Positions 25,160 through 33,623 of a DNA stretch of 38,214 bases are shown here, one piece after another. This DNA comes from Anaerophaga thermohalophila DSM 12881 (GTDB lineage: Bacteria; Bacteroidota; Bacteroidia; Bacteroidales; Marinilabiliaceae). A model generated the notes under the pieces. That model saw only the letters and a program-made list of their open reading frames with translations, made no database searches and was not told where the DNA came from. The stretch covers positions 1 to 38,214 of the forward strand of contig NZ_AEWI01000042.1 of NCBI RefSeq assembly GCF_000191885.1, given 5' to 3'. Each line of letters opens with the position of its first letter. The stretch's first letter is position 1. A program made the position numbers and the translations under genes.

Positions 25160-26365
25160 ATGCCTGTAAAACACCAAAGCAAAGCTCTTTGTGTCCTGAA
25201 TTTTTCGGGTCGTTTCGGCGGTGCTGAAAAACGATATGCCACGCTTTTCAACCATCTGATGGTGCAAGGTGCGGATTATTATCTGATCATGAACACCCGT
25301 CTATACCGGCTTCTGGTAAATAGTTCCTTACTTCGGGCCAACGACCGGATTGTTCTTTTCAATGACGGGGAAGATGGCATTCCACGGGCTCATGTAAATT
25401 TCAGGAAGCAGGCAAAGGAAGTTTCCCGGAGAAGTACTGTAAGGCTGTTTTTAGGACGATGGAAATATTTCCTAAGGACAATATTGCTCTGGTGCAGATT
25501 TTCGCTCTTTTTTGTCCGTCAGATTCAAGAAAAGCAAATTAAAACCATCTATGGCGTCTGGCAGGGCGGAATCTGGACATGGATGTGGTGCAGGTTGTTT
25601 AAAGTGAAACTCATTTTTAGTGTAAACAGCAGTGGAATGCTTAATATGGAGACCAATATGACAAAATTTTTTGACAGTCAGTATTGGGTTCTACAGCATG
25701 CTGATGTGGCAGATTTCCTGTCGCCCTCATTAAAGGAAAACTATAGTCGGGAGATGGGTGAAAAAATACGGGGGCATTGTGTGGTTACACCGAATAGTTT
25801 TATCGACTATACTCACTATTATGCGGTATCTCCGAAAAAACCGTGGGTGGTTTTTCTGGGGCGGCTGGAGCCTATAAAGAACCCGATGATTTTTATGGAA
25901 GCCGTCCGGATCATTCAGCAGAAAATGTCGGTTGATGAAATTACTTTCTTTATTATGGGGACGGGAAGTATGCTCTCCTCTATGCAACAATTCGCTTCAT
26001 GGAACCAATTAAAGAATGTCCGGTTTACCGGTCTACATTCTGAACCATGGCAGATTTTGAGAGAGTCGTCGGTATTTGTTTCGCTGCAACGCGATGAGAA
26101 TTATCCGAGCCAGTCGCTCATTGAAGCCATGGCCTGCGAAAACGGAGTTGTGGTAACCGATGTTGGTGACACACGTATGCTTGTCACTGAAAGTGAAGGA
26201 TTATTTACCAGAGCCGAACCTGAAGACGTTGCCGGTAATATTATTAAACTGATGATAAATCCCGGTTTGCGTGAAAAGTTGGGGAAAAATGCCCGCGAAA
26301 AGGTGATTCATTATCATACAGTTGACCGTTTCGCGGGGTGGTTTGATGATATGATGGATAATTAA
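25160..26365 (+). CDS. Glycosyltransferase family 4
   Basis: This 401-residue GT-B enzyme has NFSGRFGGAEKRYATLFNHL (about 13-32), the acceptor-side glycine loop plus GGAEK of GT4 proteins. IYGVWQGGIWTWMW follows, and the donor half has WVVFLGRLEPIKNPMIFMEA, FIMGTGSM and RFTGLHSEPWQIL. The catalytic E-x7-E region reads QRDENYPSQSLIEAMACENG (about 311-330). This is a clear retaining family member. It is the last plus-strand gene of the polysaccharide cluster, 205 bp from its neighbour, and ends ten bases before a MITE-like hairpin that may terminate it. Confidence 0.88.
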   Translation: MPVKHQSKALCVLNFSGRFGGAEKRYATLFNHLMVQGADYYLIMNTRLYRLLVNSSLLRANDRIVLFNDGEDGIPRAHVNFRKQAKEVSRRSTVRLFLGRWKYFLRTILLWCRFSLFFVRQIQEKQIKTIYGVWQGGIWTWMWCRLFKVKLIFSVNSSGMLNMETNMTKFFDSQYWVLQHADVADFLSPSLKENYSREMGEKIRGHCVVTPNSFIDYTHYYAVSPKKPWVVFLGRLEPIKNPMIFMEAVRIIQQKMSVDEITFFIMGTGSMLSSMQQFASWNQLKNVRFTGLHSEPWQILRESSVFVSLQRDENYPSQSLIEAMACENGVVVTDVGDTRMLVTESEGLFTRAEPEDVAGNIIKLMINPGLREKLGKNAREKVIHYHTVDRFAGWFDDMMDN

Positions 26366-26375
26366 TTAACTATAG

Positions 26376-26520
26376 TTGAACCCAGTCTAAAAAGCATCTT
26401 TGTTGCCAAACTCGTTGTTGTTTTAAATTTTTACATCCTCATTAACAACAAGTTAACTCCGGTACAAAAATTTAAAACGCCTGGATTTTGACAAAAATAT
26501 GCTTTTTATACTACCACCCC
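26376..26520. repeat. MITE-like element, type 1 core, between convergent genes
   Basis: The termini are TTGAACCCAGTCTAAAAAGC (26376-26395) and GCTTTTTATAC (26501-26511). The inner arms GTTGTTTTAAATTTTTACAT and GTACAAAAATTTAAAACGCC are largely complementary around a loop with AACAACAAGTTAACTCC. It matches the reverse complement of 35876-36021 almost base for base, apart from a degenerate right end. It lies between the ends of two converging genes (GT4 at 26365, GNAT at 26536), where its hairpin could stop transcription from both sides. Confidence 0.85.
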
Positions 26521-26535
26521 TGATGCAATGAACCA

Positions 26536-26826
26536 TCATTCCTGCTCGAACAGCAGTACTTTCCACTCCGGATGCCTTTGTATGAATGAGAGAATGAACG
26601 GACATTCCGGTATTACGCGAATTTGCTTCTCCTGACAATAACTCAACACCTGGCTGACGAGGTTTGATCCAATGCCTTTCCCTTTCAGCGGATCGGGCAC
26701 TAAAGTATGAGTAAGCAACCATACCGATGGTTCGTATACTTCATAGTAAAGAGTGGCGAGATGGCCATCGACCTTCAGCTCAAAGCGTTTTTTGTTTTTG
26801 TTGAGTGCAATTTTGTTTTGTGCCAT
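26536..26826 (-). CDS. Small YjdJ-type GNAT N-acetyltransferase
   Basis: The 96-residue protein belongs to the small GNAT group (COG2388/YjdJ type). It shows ATLYYEVYEPSVWLLTHTLV, the acetyl-CoA pyrophosphate-binding loop DPLKGKGIGSNLVSQVLSY (about 45-63), and the family ending IPECPFILSFIQRHPEW (about 77-93), including the conserved CPF ... HPE pattern. Length is normal. Substrates of this group are largely unknown. It is on the minus strand after the polysaccharide cluster, convergent with it, and probably separate from it functionally. Confidence 0.85.
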   Translation of the reverse strand: MAQNKIALNKNKKRFELKVDGHLATLYYEVYEPSVWLLTHTLVPDPLKGKGIGSNLVSQVLSYCQEKQIRVIPECPFILSFIQRHPEWKVLLFEQE

Positions 26827-26852
26827 AGGAATGTGTTTCAGTGTTTCAGTTT

Positions 26853-26950
26853 TTAAACACCTTTTCCGGCAATTTGTTCTATCTCTTCCACCGTAATAGG
26901 GATTCGTTCACCAAGAATACGTGACCCTGTTTCGGTGACCAATAGTGTTT
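26853..26950 (-). pseudogene. C-terminal remnant of an M24 (Xaa-Pro) peptidase
   Basis: On the minus strand the frame ending at the TAA at 26853-26855 reads TLLVTETGSRILGERIPITV, then EEIEQIAGKGV. This resembles the extreme C-terminus of Xaa-Pro aminopeptidases/dipeptidases (typically LVTExGxxxLxxxIPxTIEEIE). Only about 32 codons survive, with no start codon, between the GNAT gene and the end of the histidine kinase gene. The identification rests on a short motif, so it is moderate. Confidence 0.5.
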
Positions 26951-26957
26951 TAGTGTT

Positions 26958-28844
26958 TCAACGAATGGGAAGAGAAAAGTAGAAATCTGTTCCTTTTCCG
27001 GGTTCTGATTCCAGCCAGATTTTGCCTCCGAGGTTATTGATGAGGGCAAGACAGATGGAAAGGCCCAATCCAACTCCGTCGTGCGTTATAGCTTTAGGAT
27101 CATCGGAACGGTAAAAGCGGTCGAAAACTTTTGCCTGCTGTTCTTCTGTGATGCCAATACCGGTATCTTTTACGAAAAACAGGAAGTCCTTTTCGCGCCG
27201 GGAGTAACCAAATTCAATTTTTCCTTTTTCGGTGTATTTGATTGCGTTATTAAGAAGGTTGGTCAGAATCTGATCCAGTTTTGTATAATCGGTGAAAATA
27301 GTAGTTACAGGTGGTTCTTTGGTGATGTATTTAAATGTGAGTCCTTTTTTTTCAGCCTGGGGGGTAAACATTGCAAGCATTTCATTGCACAGCTTGTTAA
27401 CCTGGAACGTGGAGGGTATCATTTTAATGTCGCCGGTTTCTATTCTTGATAATTCCAGTACATTGTTGAGGATGTTTAATAATTTCTGGCCTCCTGTCTG
27501 AACAATTTCAATATAGTCGTTTCTTTCTTTCTCAGTTATGTCTCTCTGTCTGATAAGTTCGGTGAATCCCAATATGGCATTAAGGGGCGTTCGGATTTCG
27601 TGTGATACATTTTGAAGGAATGCTGTTTTTAACCGGTCGTTTTCTGTCAGTTTTTCTTCAAATTTTTTCCTTTCCGATATATCCGTAATGAAGCCTTCTA
27701 CTACATCAACTTGCCCGTTATCAGAGCGCACGGCCTCTCCCTTTTCCCACACCCATTTTTCTGTCCCGTATTTGGTAAAGATACGATATTCTACCTGGTA
27801 ACTGCTTCTTTTATTGATGGCTTTCTGTATATTCCGCCATACACTTTCCTGATCCTCCGGATGGATCAGATTTCCGAAGGCAATAAGTTGATTGTTAATA
27901 AGCTCACCGGGTTTGTACCCGGTGAGTTCTTCGCTTCCGCTACTCACAAACTCCATATCCCATGTAGGAGTGTTTTTGCAGCGAAATGCCATTCCGGGCA
28001 GGTTGTTCATCAAAGTGGAAAGGTAATTTCTGCTTTTTTCCAGTTCCAACTGATACCTGCGCTCTTCGGTTTGATCGCGGAAGACAAGTACTACGCCGGT
28101 AATTCTGCCATCTTCAGAAAAAATGGGGGCACCGCTATCAGCAATGGGGATTTCCCGGCCGTCGCGTGACTGCAATAATGTATGGTTGGCCAGTCCGACA
28201 ATTTTTCCCCCGGCAAAAACTTTATTGACCGGACTGATTACTGGTTTGCGGGAACATTCATTAATGATCCGGAAAACCTTATCCATGGGTTGTCCTTTAG
28301 CCTCCACTTCCTGCCATCCGGTAAGTTCTTCTGCTACTTTATTGATATTCATGACTTTGCCTTCTGTGTCGCAGGTGATTACGCCATCTCCGATGCTGTA
28401 AAGGGTTGTTCTGAAGAGTTCTTCGCTTTCTTTTAAAGCCTTTTCTGTGATCTTTCGCCTGGTTATGTCACGAGCAAAAGAAAAGGACAATGGCATCCCG
28501 TCAAAATCGAGGTAGGTGATCGTAACCTCGACAGGCATCAGACTGCCGTCTTTTCGCTTGTGTAATGTTTCGATCGTTCCCGTTCCTTTTTTTCTGATTT
28601 TTTGTCGGTGTTGATGCCATTTTTCGTTGCCCGCTTTTAAGAAATTCGGATCCAGGTCAAAAACTGTCATATTGAGGAGTTCATCTTTTGTGTAACCCAG
28701 GTCGATACATGCCTGACGGTTCACACTCAGTATTTTCCCGCTCTCATCCGATATCTGGTAAATGCCTATCCCCGCGTGGTCGATGCAAAAACGGTCGAGT
28801 CTGGCTTGCTGCAGGAATTCTTTATCGGGACTTTTTTCTTTCAT
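26958..28844 (-). CDS. PAS-domain sensor histidine kinase
   Basis: The 628 residues hold three PAS/PAC domains (about 13-135, 138-262, 275-398) and a HisKA dimerisation domain with phospho-accepting His near 415 (NVSHEIRTPLNAILGF). The HATPase domain (about 510-628) has N-box LLNNAIKYTEKG, G1 KDTGIGI, F-box VFDRFYR and G2 GVGLGLSIC. There are no transmembrane segments or signal peptide, so it should sense a cytoplasmic cue such as redox, light or a small ligand. No receiver domain or response-regulator gene is in the window, so its partner is elsewhere. The ATG is the edge of a dispersed repeat, so the promoter region has been replaced or formed by repeat DNA. Confidence 0.93.
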   Translation of the reverse strand: MKEKSPDKEFLQQARLDRFCIDHAGIGIYQISDESGKILSVNRQACIDLGYTKDELLNMTVFDLDPNFLKAGNEKWHQHRQKIRKKGTGTIETLHKRKDGSLMPVEVTITYLDFDGMPLSFSFARDITRRKITEKALKESEELFRTTLYSIGDGVITCDTEGKVMNINKVAEELTGWQEVEAKGQPMDKVFRIINECSRKPVISPVNKVFAGGKIVGLANHTLLQSRDGREIPIADSGAPIFSEDGRITGVVLVFRDQTEERRYQLELEKSRNYLSTLMNNLPGMAFRCKNTPTWDMEFVSSGSEELTGYKPGELINNQLIAFGNLIHPEDQESVWRNIQKAINKRSSYQVEYRIFTKYGTEKWVWEKGEAVRSDNGQVDVVEGFITDISERKKFEEKLTENDRLKTAFLQNVSHEIRTPLNAILGFTELIRQRDITEKERNDYIEIVQTGGQKLLNILNNVLELSRIETGDIKMIPSTFQVNKLCNEMLAMFTPQAEKKGLTFKYITKEPPVTTIFTDYTKLDQILTNLLNNAIKYTEKGKIEFGYSRREKDFLFFVKDTGIGITEEQQAKVFDRFYRSDDPKAITHDGVGLGLSICLALINNLGGKIWLESEPGKGTDFYFSLPIR

Positions 28845-29056
28845 CAGTATAAAATAAGTCTAAGTCATTGGTCTGATGGAACTCGCATGTAAGAATTTAT
28901 ACTTGTCTTTATTGAGGTAAACCCGTCATTCTCGTTTCATCTTAAATCTTATATCTAAAAATCTAATAATCTATTAAGGCAAACTTTGTCATGCTCGCTC
29001 CATCCGAATAAAATAGGTTTTTTAAAGACCTAATGGAACTCGTTCCGATTAATCGG
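28842..29056 (+). repeat. Dispersed repeat, partial copy C
   Basis: It begins CATCAGTATAAAATAAGTCT, as copies A and B do, and contains TGGTCTGATGGAACTCGCAT and two 19-mer relatives (28921-28940 and 28987-29005). It then shows a second degenerate start (CATCCGAATAAAATAGG ... GGAACTCG), as if two truncated copies were joined. It ends near a perfect 12-bp palindrome, CCGATTAATCGG (29045-29056). The first three bases are the complement of the histidine kinase start codon. The rest of the space to 29157 shows no gene. Confidence 0.8.
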
Positions 29057-29157
29057 TAGTCGTTTCATTATTTAGCGGAAGCTCGGTTGTGTAAATTATT
29101 CAACGAATTACCGATGAATTTGTTTCGAAATGAGGATGATTGAAAATGCATTTGATT

Positions 29158-32100
29158 TTATCTGGAGAATAAACCCAGTAATTCCCTGATATTTCCTGCA
29201 ATTTCATTCAACTCATCCAGAGACCTGATTCTCCAGTTCCAGTTGTTCTGCGATGTCGATGGCCGGTTCATCCGGGCTTCCTGGCCTTTTCCAAGCAGGT
29301 CCTGGACAGGAACGATGGCCAGCCTTGCAGTGGAGGCCCAGGCCATTCGGGTAAGGATGTGATGGATGTTCTTACTCTTTACTTTACTGCCAGTATAGAG
29401 CTTTATGCGTTTTTTGGTTGCTTTATCGATCTCGTTGCGATACCACCCGATGGTTGTATTGTTGTCATGAGTGCCGGTATAAACAACACTGTTCGACCTG
29501 TGATTGTGCGGGATGTGCACCGATTCGGGGAGGTCGTCACCAAAGGCAAATTGCAGCACACTCATTCCCGGAAGCCCGAATTTGTCCCGAAGCTGGTAAA
29601 CCTCATCGTCTATTTCACCCAGGTCTTCGGCAATAAATGGCATGGCAGGAAATTCTTTCTTCAAGCGGTTAAAGAACGTTTCTCCCGGACCTTCTGTCCA
29701 TCGGCCGTTTTCGGCAGAGGGTTCGCCGGCCGGGACTTCCCAGTAGGCTGCGAAACCACGAAAATGGTCAAGCCTTATCACATCGAATAGTTCCAGATTT
29801 TTATGGATACGCTGAATCCACCAGTAAAAATCTTCTTTTTCATGTTTTTTCCAGTTATAAACCGGCATATTCCACAGCTGGCCTGTTGCACTGAAATAAT
29901 CGGGGGGAACGCCGGCGATCATGTCCATACTTTTATCGGGGTTGAGTTTAAACAAGTGGGGATGGGCCCATACATCGGCATTTTCATATCCTACATAGAT
30001 AGGAATGTCACCAATAATTCTGATGCCCTGGTGGTTGGCGTGACGTTTCAGATCTTGCCATTGCAGAGAAAAAAGGTACTGACGGAATTTTTCAAGCATC
30101 AGTTCATGTTCGTTTTCATCGGCAAAAGATTTTAAAGCACGCTTATCTCTGTCCCTGAATTCGACAGGCCATTGCTGCCATGACCGGTTGTCGAATTTTT
30201 GTTTCAGCAGGGTGAAGAGAGCAAAGTCATGAAGCCAGAATTTTTCATTCTCACAAAATTGAACGAATTGGTCTTTCGCGGGCGGGCTGCAATGCTTCAT
30301 GAAATTGTCGAAAGCTTTATGTGTGAATTTCAGGCGAATTTCAAGAGCTTTGGTGAAATCGGCCTTTTCCGAAGAGGATATCTCAGCTTTTCTAAGGTCC
30401 TTTTTGTCTATTAGTGATTCTTCGGCCAGCTTATGTGGACTGATAAAGATGATATTACCGGCAAAGGCTGAAGGAGAACTGTATGGCGACCAGCCGGATT
30501 GCTGGCTCGTAGGCGTGAATGGAAGAACCTGCCAGTTGGAATGGCCGGATTCTTTAAGAAAGCGGACGAACCGGGTGGCTTCAATTCCGAAGTCACCTGA
30601 CCCGAATCGTCCCGGAAGAGATGTTATGTGCATCAAAATGCCTGCGGTTCTGCCTTTTCTTCCCGAATCGGCAAATAATATTCCCACCGGAGAGCTTTCG
30701 AATATTTCGGAAACGGATATTTCTTTTCCGCAGGAATAGGGACGTCCTGTGAAAACATTGATCCAGTCGGAAGGTGCCTCCCCGGGCAGAACAACCCGTG
30801 TATTTTTCCAGTCTGCACTGTCCGGCGAAACTCTTTTTTCATGCACTTCGAAGTCTGAAAGGAAGAGGGGGACAATAGTCAGATGCCAAACATCCTTATG
30901 ATGGCGTGCAAAAGCCAGAACATGTTTCTTTTGGAGTCCTTTGATTTTAAGGGGGATGTATTTCCCTTTGGCAAACAGTTCCGAATTGTATTTACGGTAT
31001 TTAAGCAATCTGTGCGTAAGCCATAGTTTAATGTGTCCGTTCCCGGGCTGTTCGTCAAGTGATCTGAAGAGCCTGGCCGGTTCTAATGAAAACATCTCTT
31101 TCAGTTCCTGCAAGGTTTGATGCAGGATGCTGTAATCAACCGGACGACGGTTATCGGGGTCAACCAGAGATAAATCCCACAATTCGGTACCCTGGTAAAT
31201 ATCAGGCACTCCCGGGCATGTACATTTGAGTGATAATTGTGCAAGGCTGTTATATATCCCGTAATGGGCTGCTTTTTTATGTATGGCTGGAAACGAGTTA
31301 AGAAATTCAGAGCCGGGGGATAGTATCTTGCGAATAAAGTTTGATACCACTTCTTCCCATTCTTTATGGGGAGCACTCCATGAACTGTTCTCCTTGGCTT
31401 CGCGGAGGGCCTTTACCATAAATCGGACAACCCTGTCTGTAAAGTCATCCGTGAAATCATTGCTGAAAGGAGCCGTGCCCGTTAAGGTCTGATAGATGAG
31501 ATACTCTTCCGAAGGTGATGGCGCTTCTTTTCCGTTAATGTTTTTCTTGAAGGAACGATTGATTTTTATCCACTCCGAAACCGAACTTTCCCACTCTTCG
31601 GGGAATTCTGTCAGTGTGTTGAGCCGGGCTCTCACGTCTTCGCCTCTTTTGGTGTCATGCGTTGAAGTGGCATTCATGGTAAGCGGCATATCGGCCTGGC
31701 GTTCCGACATTTTTTTATGAAAATCGTCCGGGTTCAACGCTTCAGCAAATGGCGAATTTCCCACTTCATTACAGGCAACGAAAGCGGTATAGCGATACAT
31801 CAGGGTATCTTCAACCCCTTTTGCCATTAAAGGCCCGGAGTACTGCATCAGGCGCGTGAAAAACTGAAAAAGGCGTTCATCAGTATCGTCACCGGGCCGT
31901 TCGCCGGAAAAGAACAAATCACTGAAAATGTTAATGATATCCTGGGTTTCCGGATTTCTCTGTTGCGCTTCTTCAAGAACCTTTTCCATAATGCTGCGCT
32001 CATGTCCCTTTAGAGGGAAACTGGTTGAATAGAGCCTGTAAACCGGCATGGCAAGTAATATCTCACCAATTGCATTTTTTATATCTTCCCTTGAGACTGA

Positions 32101-33399
32101 AGAAGCCTTTTCGTCGGAAAGAAGCCTCAGCCGAAGAAAGAGAGATGTCAGATTTTCCCATTCACCCTCCATTCGCCGGGTGAGGATGAATTTTTTCGCC
32201 TGATAAGTAATATCCTTGGGTGTGCCTGACAGGGTAGTCAGGTTGTTATAGAAATTTTTTAGTTGCTCCAGTCCGCTTTTATACGAGAAAAGTCGTGTAA
32301 CGAGCGCCATAAAATCATATCCCGTAGTACCCTGAACGGGCCATACATGCGGTAGTTTTTCATCCTGTTCCAGTATCTTTTCAGCCACGATATAAGTGTT
32401 TTTCCCGGCAAGACCGCGTAAGCGCTGTAGGTATTCCTGCGGATTACGCAACCCGTCAATATGGTCAATCCTTAGTCCGTTGAACAAAAGGTTGTTGGTC
32501 CAGTTGACCAGTTCGCGATGATAGTAATTGAAGACCTGTTCGTCTTCCATTCTCAGGCAAATCAGGTTGTTCACGGTAAAGAATCGTCTGTAATTGATGT
32601 GTTGTTCCGTTTCCTTCCAAAACGTTAAAAGGTAGTGCTGATTGTCACAAATGGACTGAATGGCATCCGGGTCGGAAGATATGTGTCCTGCCAGATTTTC
32701 AAAGAAGTAACGAACTTCACCGTCGATCTCCGAAAGCTTTTTTAGTTCCGATTTCAATCTTTCCCATTCTCCGTTGAGGAACAGATAGTCGGGTGATTTA
32801 TCTTCGAGTCTGACTTGCTCCAGTACAAGCGACAGAGAATCGGGTATATCTTCAGTATTTTGTTCAAGAACCCAAAGGAATGACTCAAACCGGATTGGCC
32901 AGTAATTGTCGAAACAGGAAAGAAAGAATGTACCATTCTCCCATACGAGTTTGATTTCGTGGTCACGAACCGCGTCACCGGCCGGTCTGCCCAGAAACGG
33001 AACCATCAGCTTTTGCCGGAATTTAAGATGTTGACGGTCGATGTCGAAAAAATCGGAATATTCGGAATCGCGTCCCTTCTCAAGCACATCCATCAGCCAG
33101 GGATTGTGATGGTTGAATGCCATGTGATTGGGGACAATGTCCTGCAACCATCCAATCCTGCTGTTTTTCAGTGTTTTAATTAATTTTCGCAGCGCCTGTT
33201 CTGACCCTCTTTCCACGTTTATTGAGTGTGGATTGGTAACATCGTAGCCGTGCATACTTCCGGGTGTGGCCGAAAACACAGGACTGGCATAGATGGTGCC
33301 GCATCCTAACAAATGGAAATATTTGGATTGCTGAAGGGCATCAGAGAAAGTAAATGCCTTGTTGAATTGCAGGCGGTATGTAGAAACAGGATTGTACAT
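29158..33399 (-). CDS. Fused maltooligosyltrehalose synthase and 4-alpha-glucanotransferase (TreY-MalQ)
   Basis: The protein has 1413 residues. Residues 1 to about 905 are TreY (GH13_26): STYRLQFNKAFTFSDA, GSMHGYDVTNP, LQDIVPNHMA, nucleophile region GLRIDHIDGL (Asp about 312), acid/base YIVAEKILE (Glu about 340) and ATSTHDTKRGEDVRAR (about 576-591). Residues from about 915 are MalQ (GH77): ILMHITSLPGRFGSGDFG, GWSPYSSPSAFAGN, DVIRLDHFRGF (about 1205-1215), FIAEDLGEID and YTGTHDNNTTIGW. TreY isomerises the reducing-end linkage of maltodextrin to maltooligosyl-trehalose; MalQ disproportionates maltodextrins. Both sets of catalytic residues appear intact. It lies 224 bp downstream of glgX on the same strand. 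TreZ, which would release trehalose, is absent from the window. Confidence 0.93.
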   Translation of the reverse strand: MYNPVSTYRLQFNKAFTFSDALQQSKYFHLLGCGTIYASPVFSATPGSMHGYDVTNPHSINVERGSEQALRKLIKTLKNSRIGWLQDIVPNHMAFNHHNPWLMDVLEKGRDSEYSDFFDIDRQHLKFRQKLMVPFLGRPAGDAVRDHEIKLVWENGTFFLSCFDNYWPIRFESFLWVLEQNTEDIPDSLSLVLEQVRLEDKSPDYLFLNGEWERLKSELKKLSEIDGEVRYFFENLAGHISSDPDAIQSICDNQHYLLTFWKETEQHINYRRFFTVNNLICLRMEDEQVFNYYHRELVNWTNNLLFNGLRIDHIDGLRNPQEYLQRLRGLAGKNTYIVAEKILEQDEKLPHVWPVQGTTGYDFMALVTRLFSYKSGLEQLKNFYNNLTTLSGTPKDITYQAKKFILTRRMEGEWENLTSLFLRLRLLSDEKASSVSREDIKNAIGEILLAMPVYRLYSTSFPLKGHERSIMEKVLEEAQQRNPETQDIINIFSDLFFSGERPGDDTDERLFQFFTRLMQYSGPLMAKGVEDTLMYRYTAFVACNEVGNSPFAEALNPDDFHKKMSERQADMPLTMNATSTHDTKRGEDVRARLNTLTEFPEEWESSVSEWIKINRSFKKNINGKEAPSPSEEYLIYQTLTGTAPFSNDFTDDFTDRVVRFMVKALREAKENSSWSAPHKEWEEVVSNFIRKILSPGSEFLNSFPAIHKKAAHYGIYNSLAQLSLKCTCPGVPDIYQGTELWDLSLVDPDNRRPVDYSILHQTLQELKEMFSLEPARLFRSLDEQPGNGHIKLWLTHRLLKYRKYNSELFAKGKYIPLKIKGLQKKHVLAFARHHKDVWHLTIVPLFLSDFEVHEKRVSPDSADWKNTRVVLPGEAPSDWINVFTGRPYSCGKEISVSEIFESSPVGILFADSGRKGRTAGILMHITSLPGRFGSGDFGIEATRFVRFLKESGHSNWQVLPFTPTSQQSGWSPYSSPSAFAGNIIFISPHKLAEESLIDKKDLRKAEISSSEKADFTKALEIRLKFTHKAFDNFMKHCSPPAKDQFVQFCENEKFWLHDFALFTLLKQKFDNRSWQQWPVEFRDRDKRALKSFADENEHELMLEKFRQYLFSLQWQDLKRHANHQGIRIIGDIPIYVGYENADVWAHPHLFKLNPDKSMDMIAGVPPDYFSATGQLWNMPVYNWKKHEKEDFYWWIQRIHKNLELFDVIRLDHFRGFAAYWEVPAGEPSAENGRWTEGPGETFFNRLKKEFPAMPFIAEDLGEIDDEVYQLRDKFGLPGMSVLQFAFGDDLPESVHIPHNHRSNSVVYTGTHDNNTTIGWYRNEIDKATKKRIKLYTGSKVKSKNIHHILTRMAWASTARLAIVPVQDLLGKGQEARMNRPSTSQNNWNWRIRSLDELNEIAGNIRELLGLFSR

Positions 33400-33453
33400 A
33401 TTCTTTGGTTGGTTGTTTATCCGGTCATTTTCGCAGTAAATTACAACAAGTAT

Positions 33454-33472
33454 TCGACACCTTCAGTGTCGA
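33454..33472. promoter_or_regulatory. Small hairpin upstream of the TreY-MalQ gene
   Basis: TCGACAC (33454-33460) and GTGTCGA (33466-33472) form a perfect 7-bp stem with a 5-nt loop (CTTCA). It lies 55 bp before the fusion gene start, within the 224-bp spacer, and could act in the leader or as a terminator for the upstream remnant. There is no T-run on either side. Confidence 0.3.
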
Positions 33473-33521
33473 TATTATAAACAAATTTAGTGTTTTTGGG
33501 CCGGAAAGAAAACGAGACCTG

Positions 33522-33614
33522 TTAATGTTTTAGAATCACGATACTTTCGGCCGGGACGAGGACTTTATTCTTTTTCAACAATTCAGTTTTACCGGGAACT
33601 TTAATTCTGAGGCT
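33522..33614 (-). pseudogene. C-terminal remnant resembling a glycosidase beta-domain
   Basis: On the minus strand the frame between a TGA (about 33617) and the TAA at 33522-33524 reads SLRIKVPGKTELLKKNKV, then LVPAESIVILKH. The VPAESIVIL ending resembles the last strand of the C-terminal beta-sandwich of GH13-type amylases (xPPxSVVIL). With only 30 codons, no start, and a place between two alpha-glucan genes, it looks like the tail of a lost glycosidase. Which one cannot be said. Confidence 0.4.
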
Positions 33615-33623
33615 TCAGAATGT

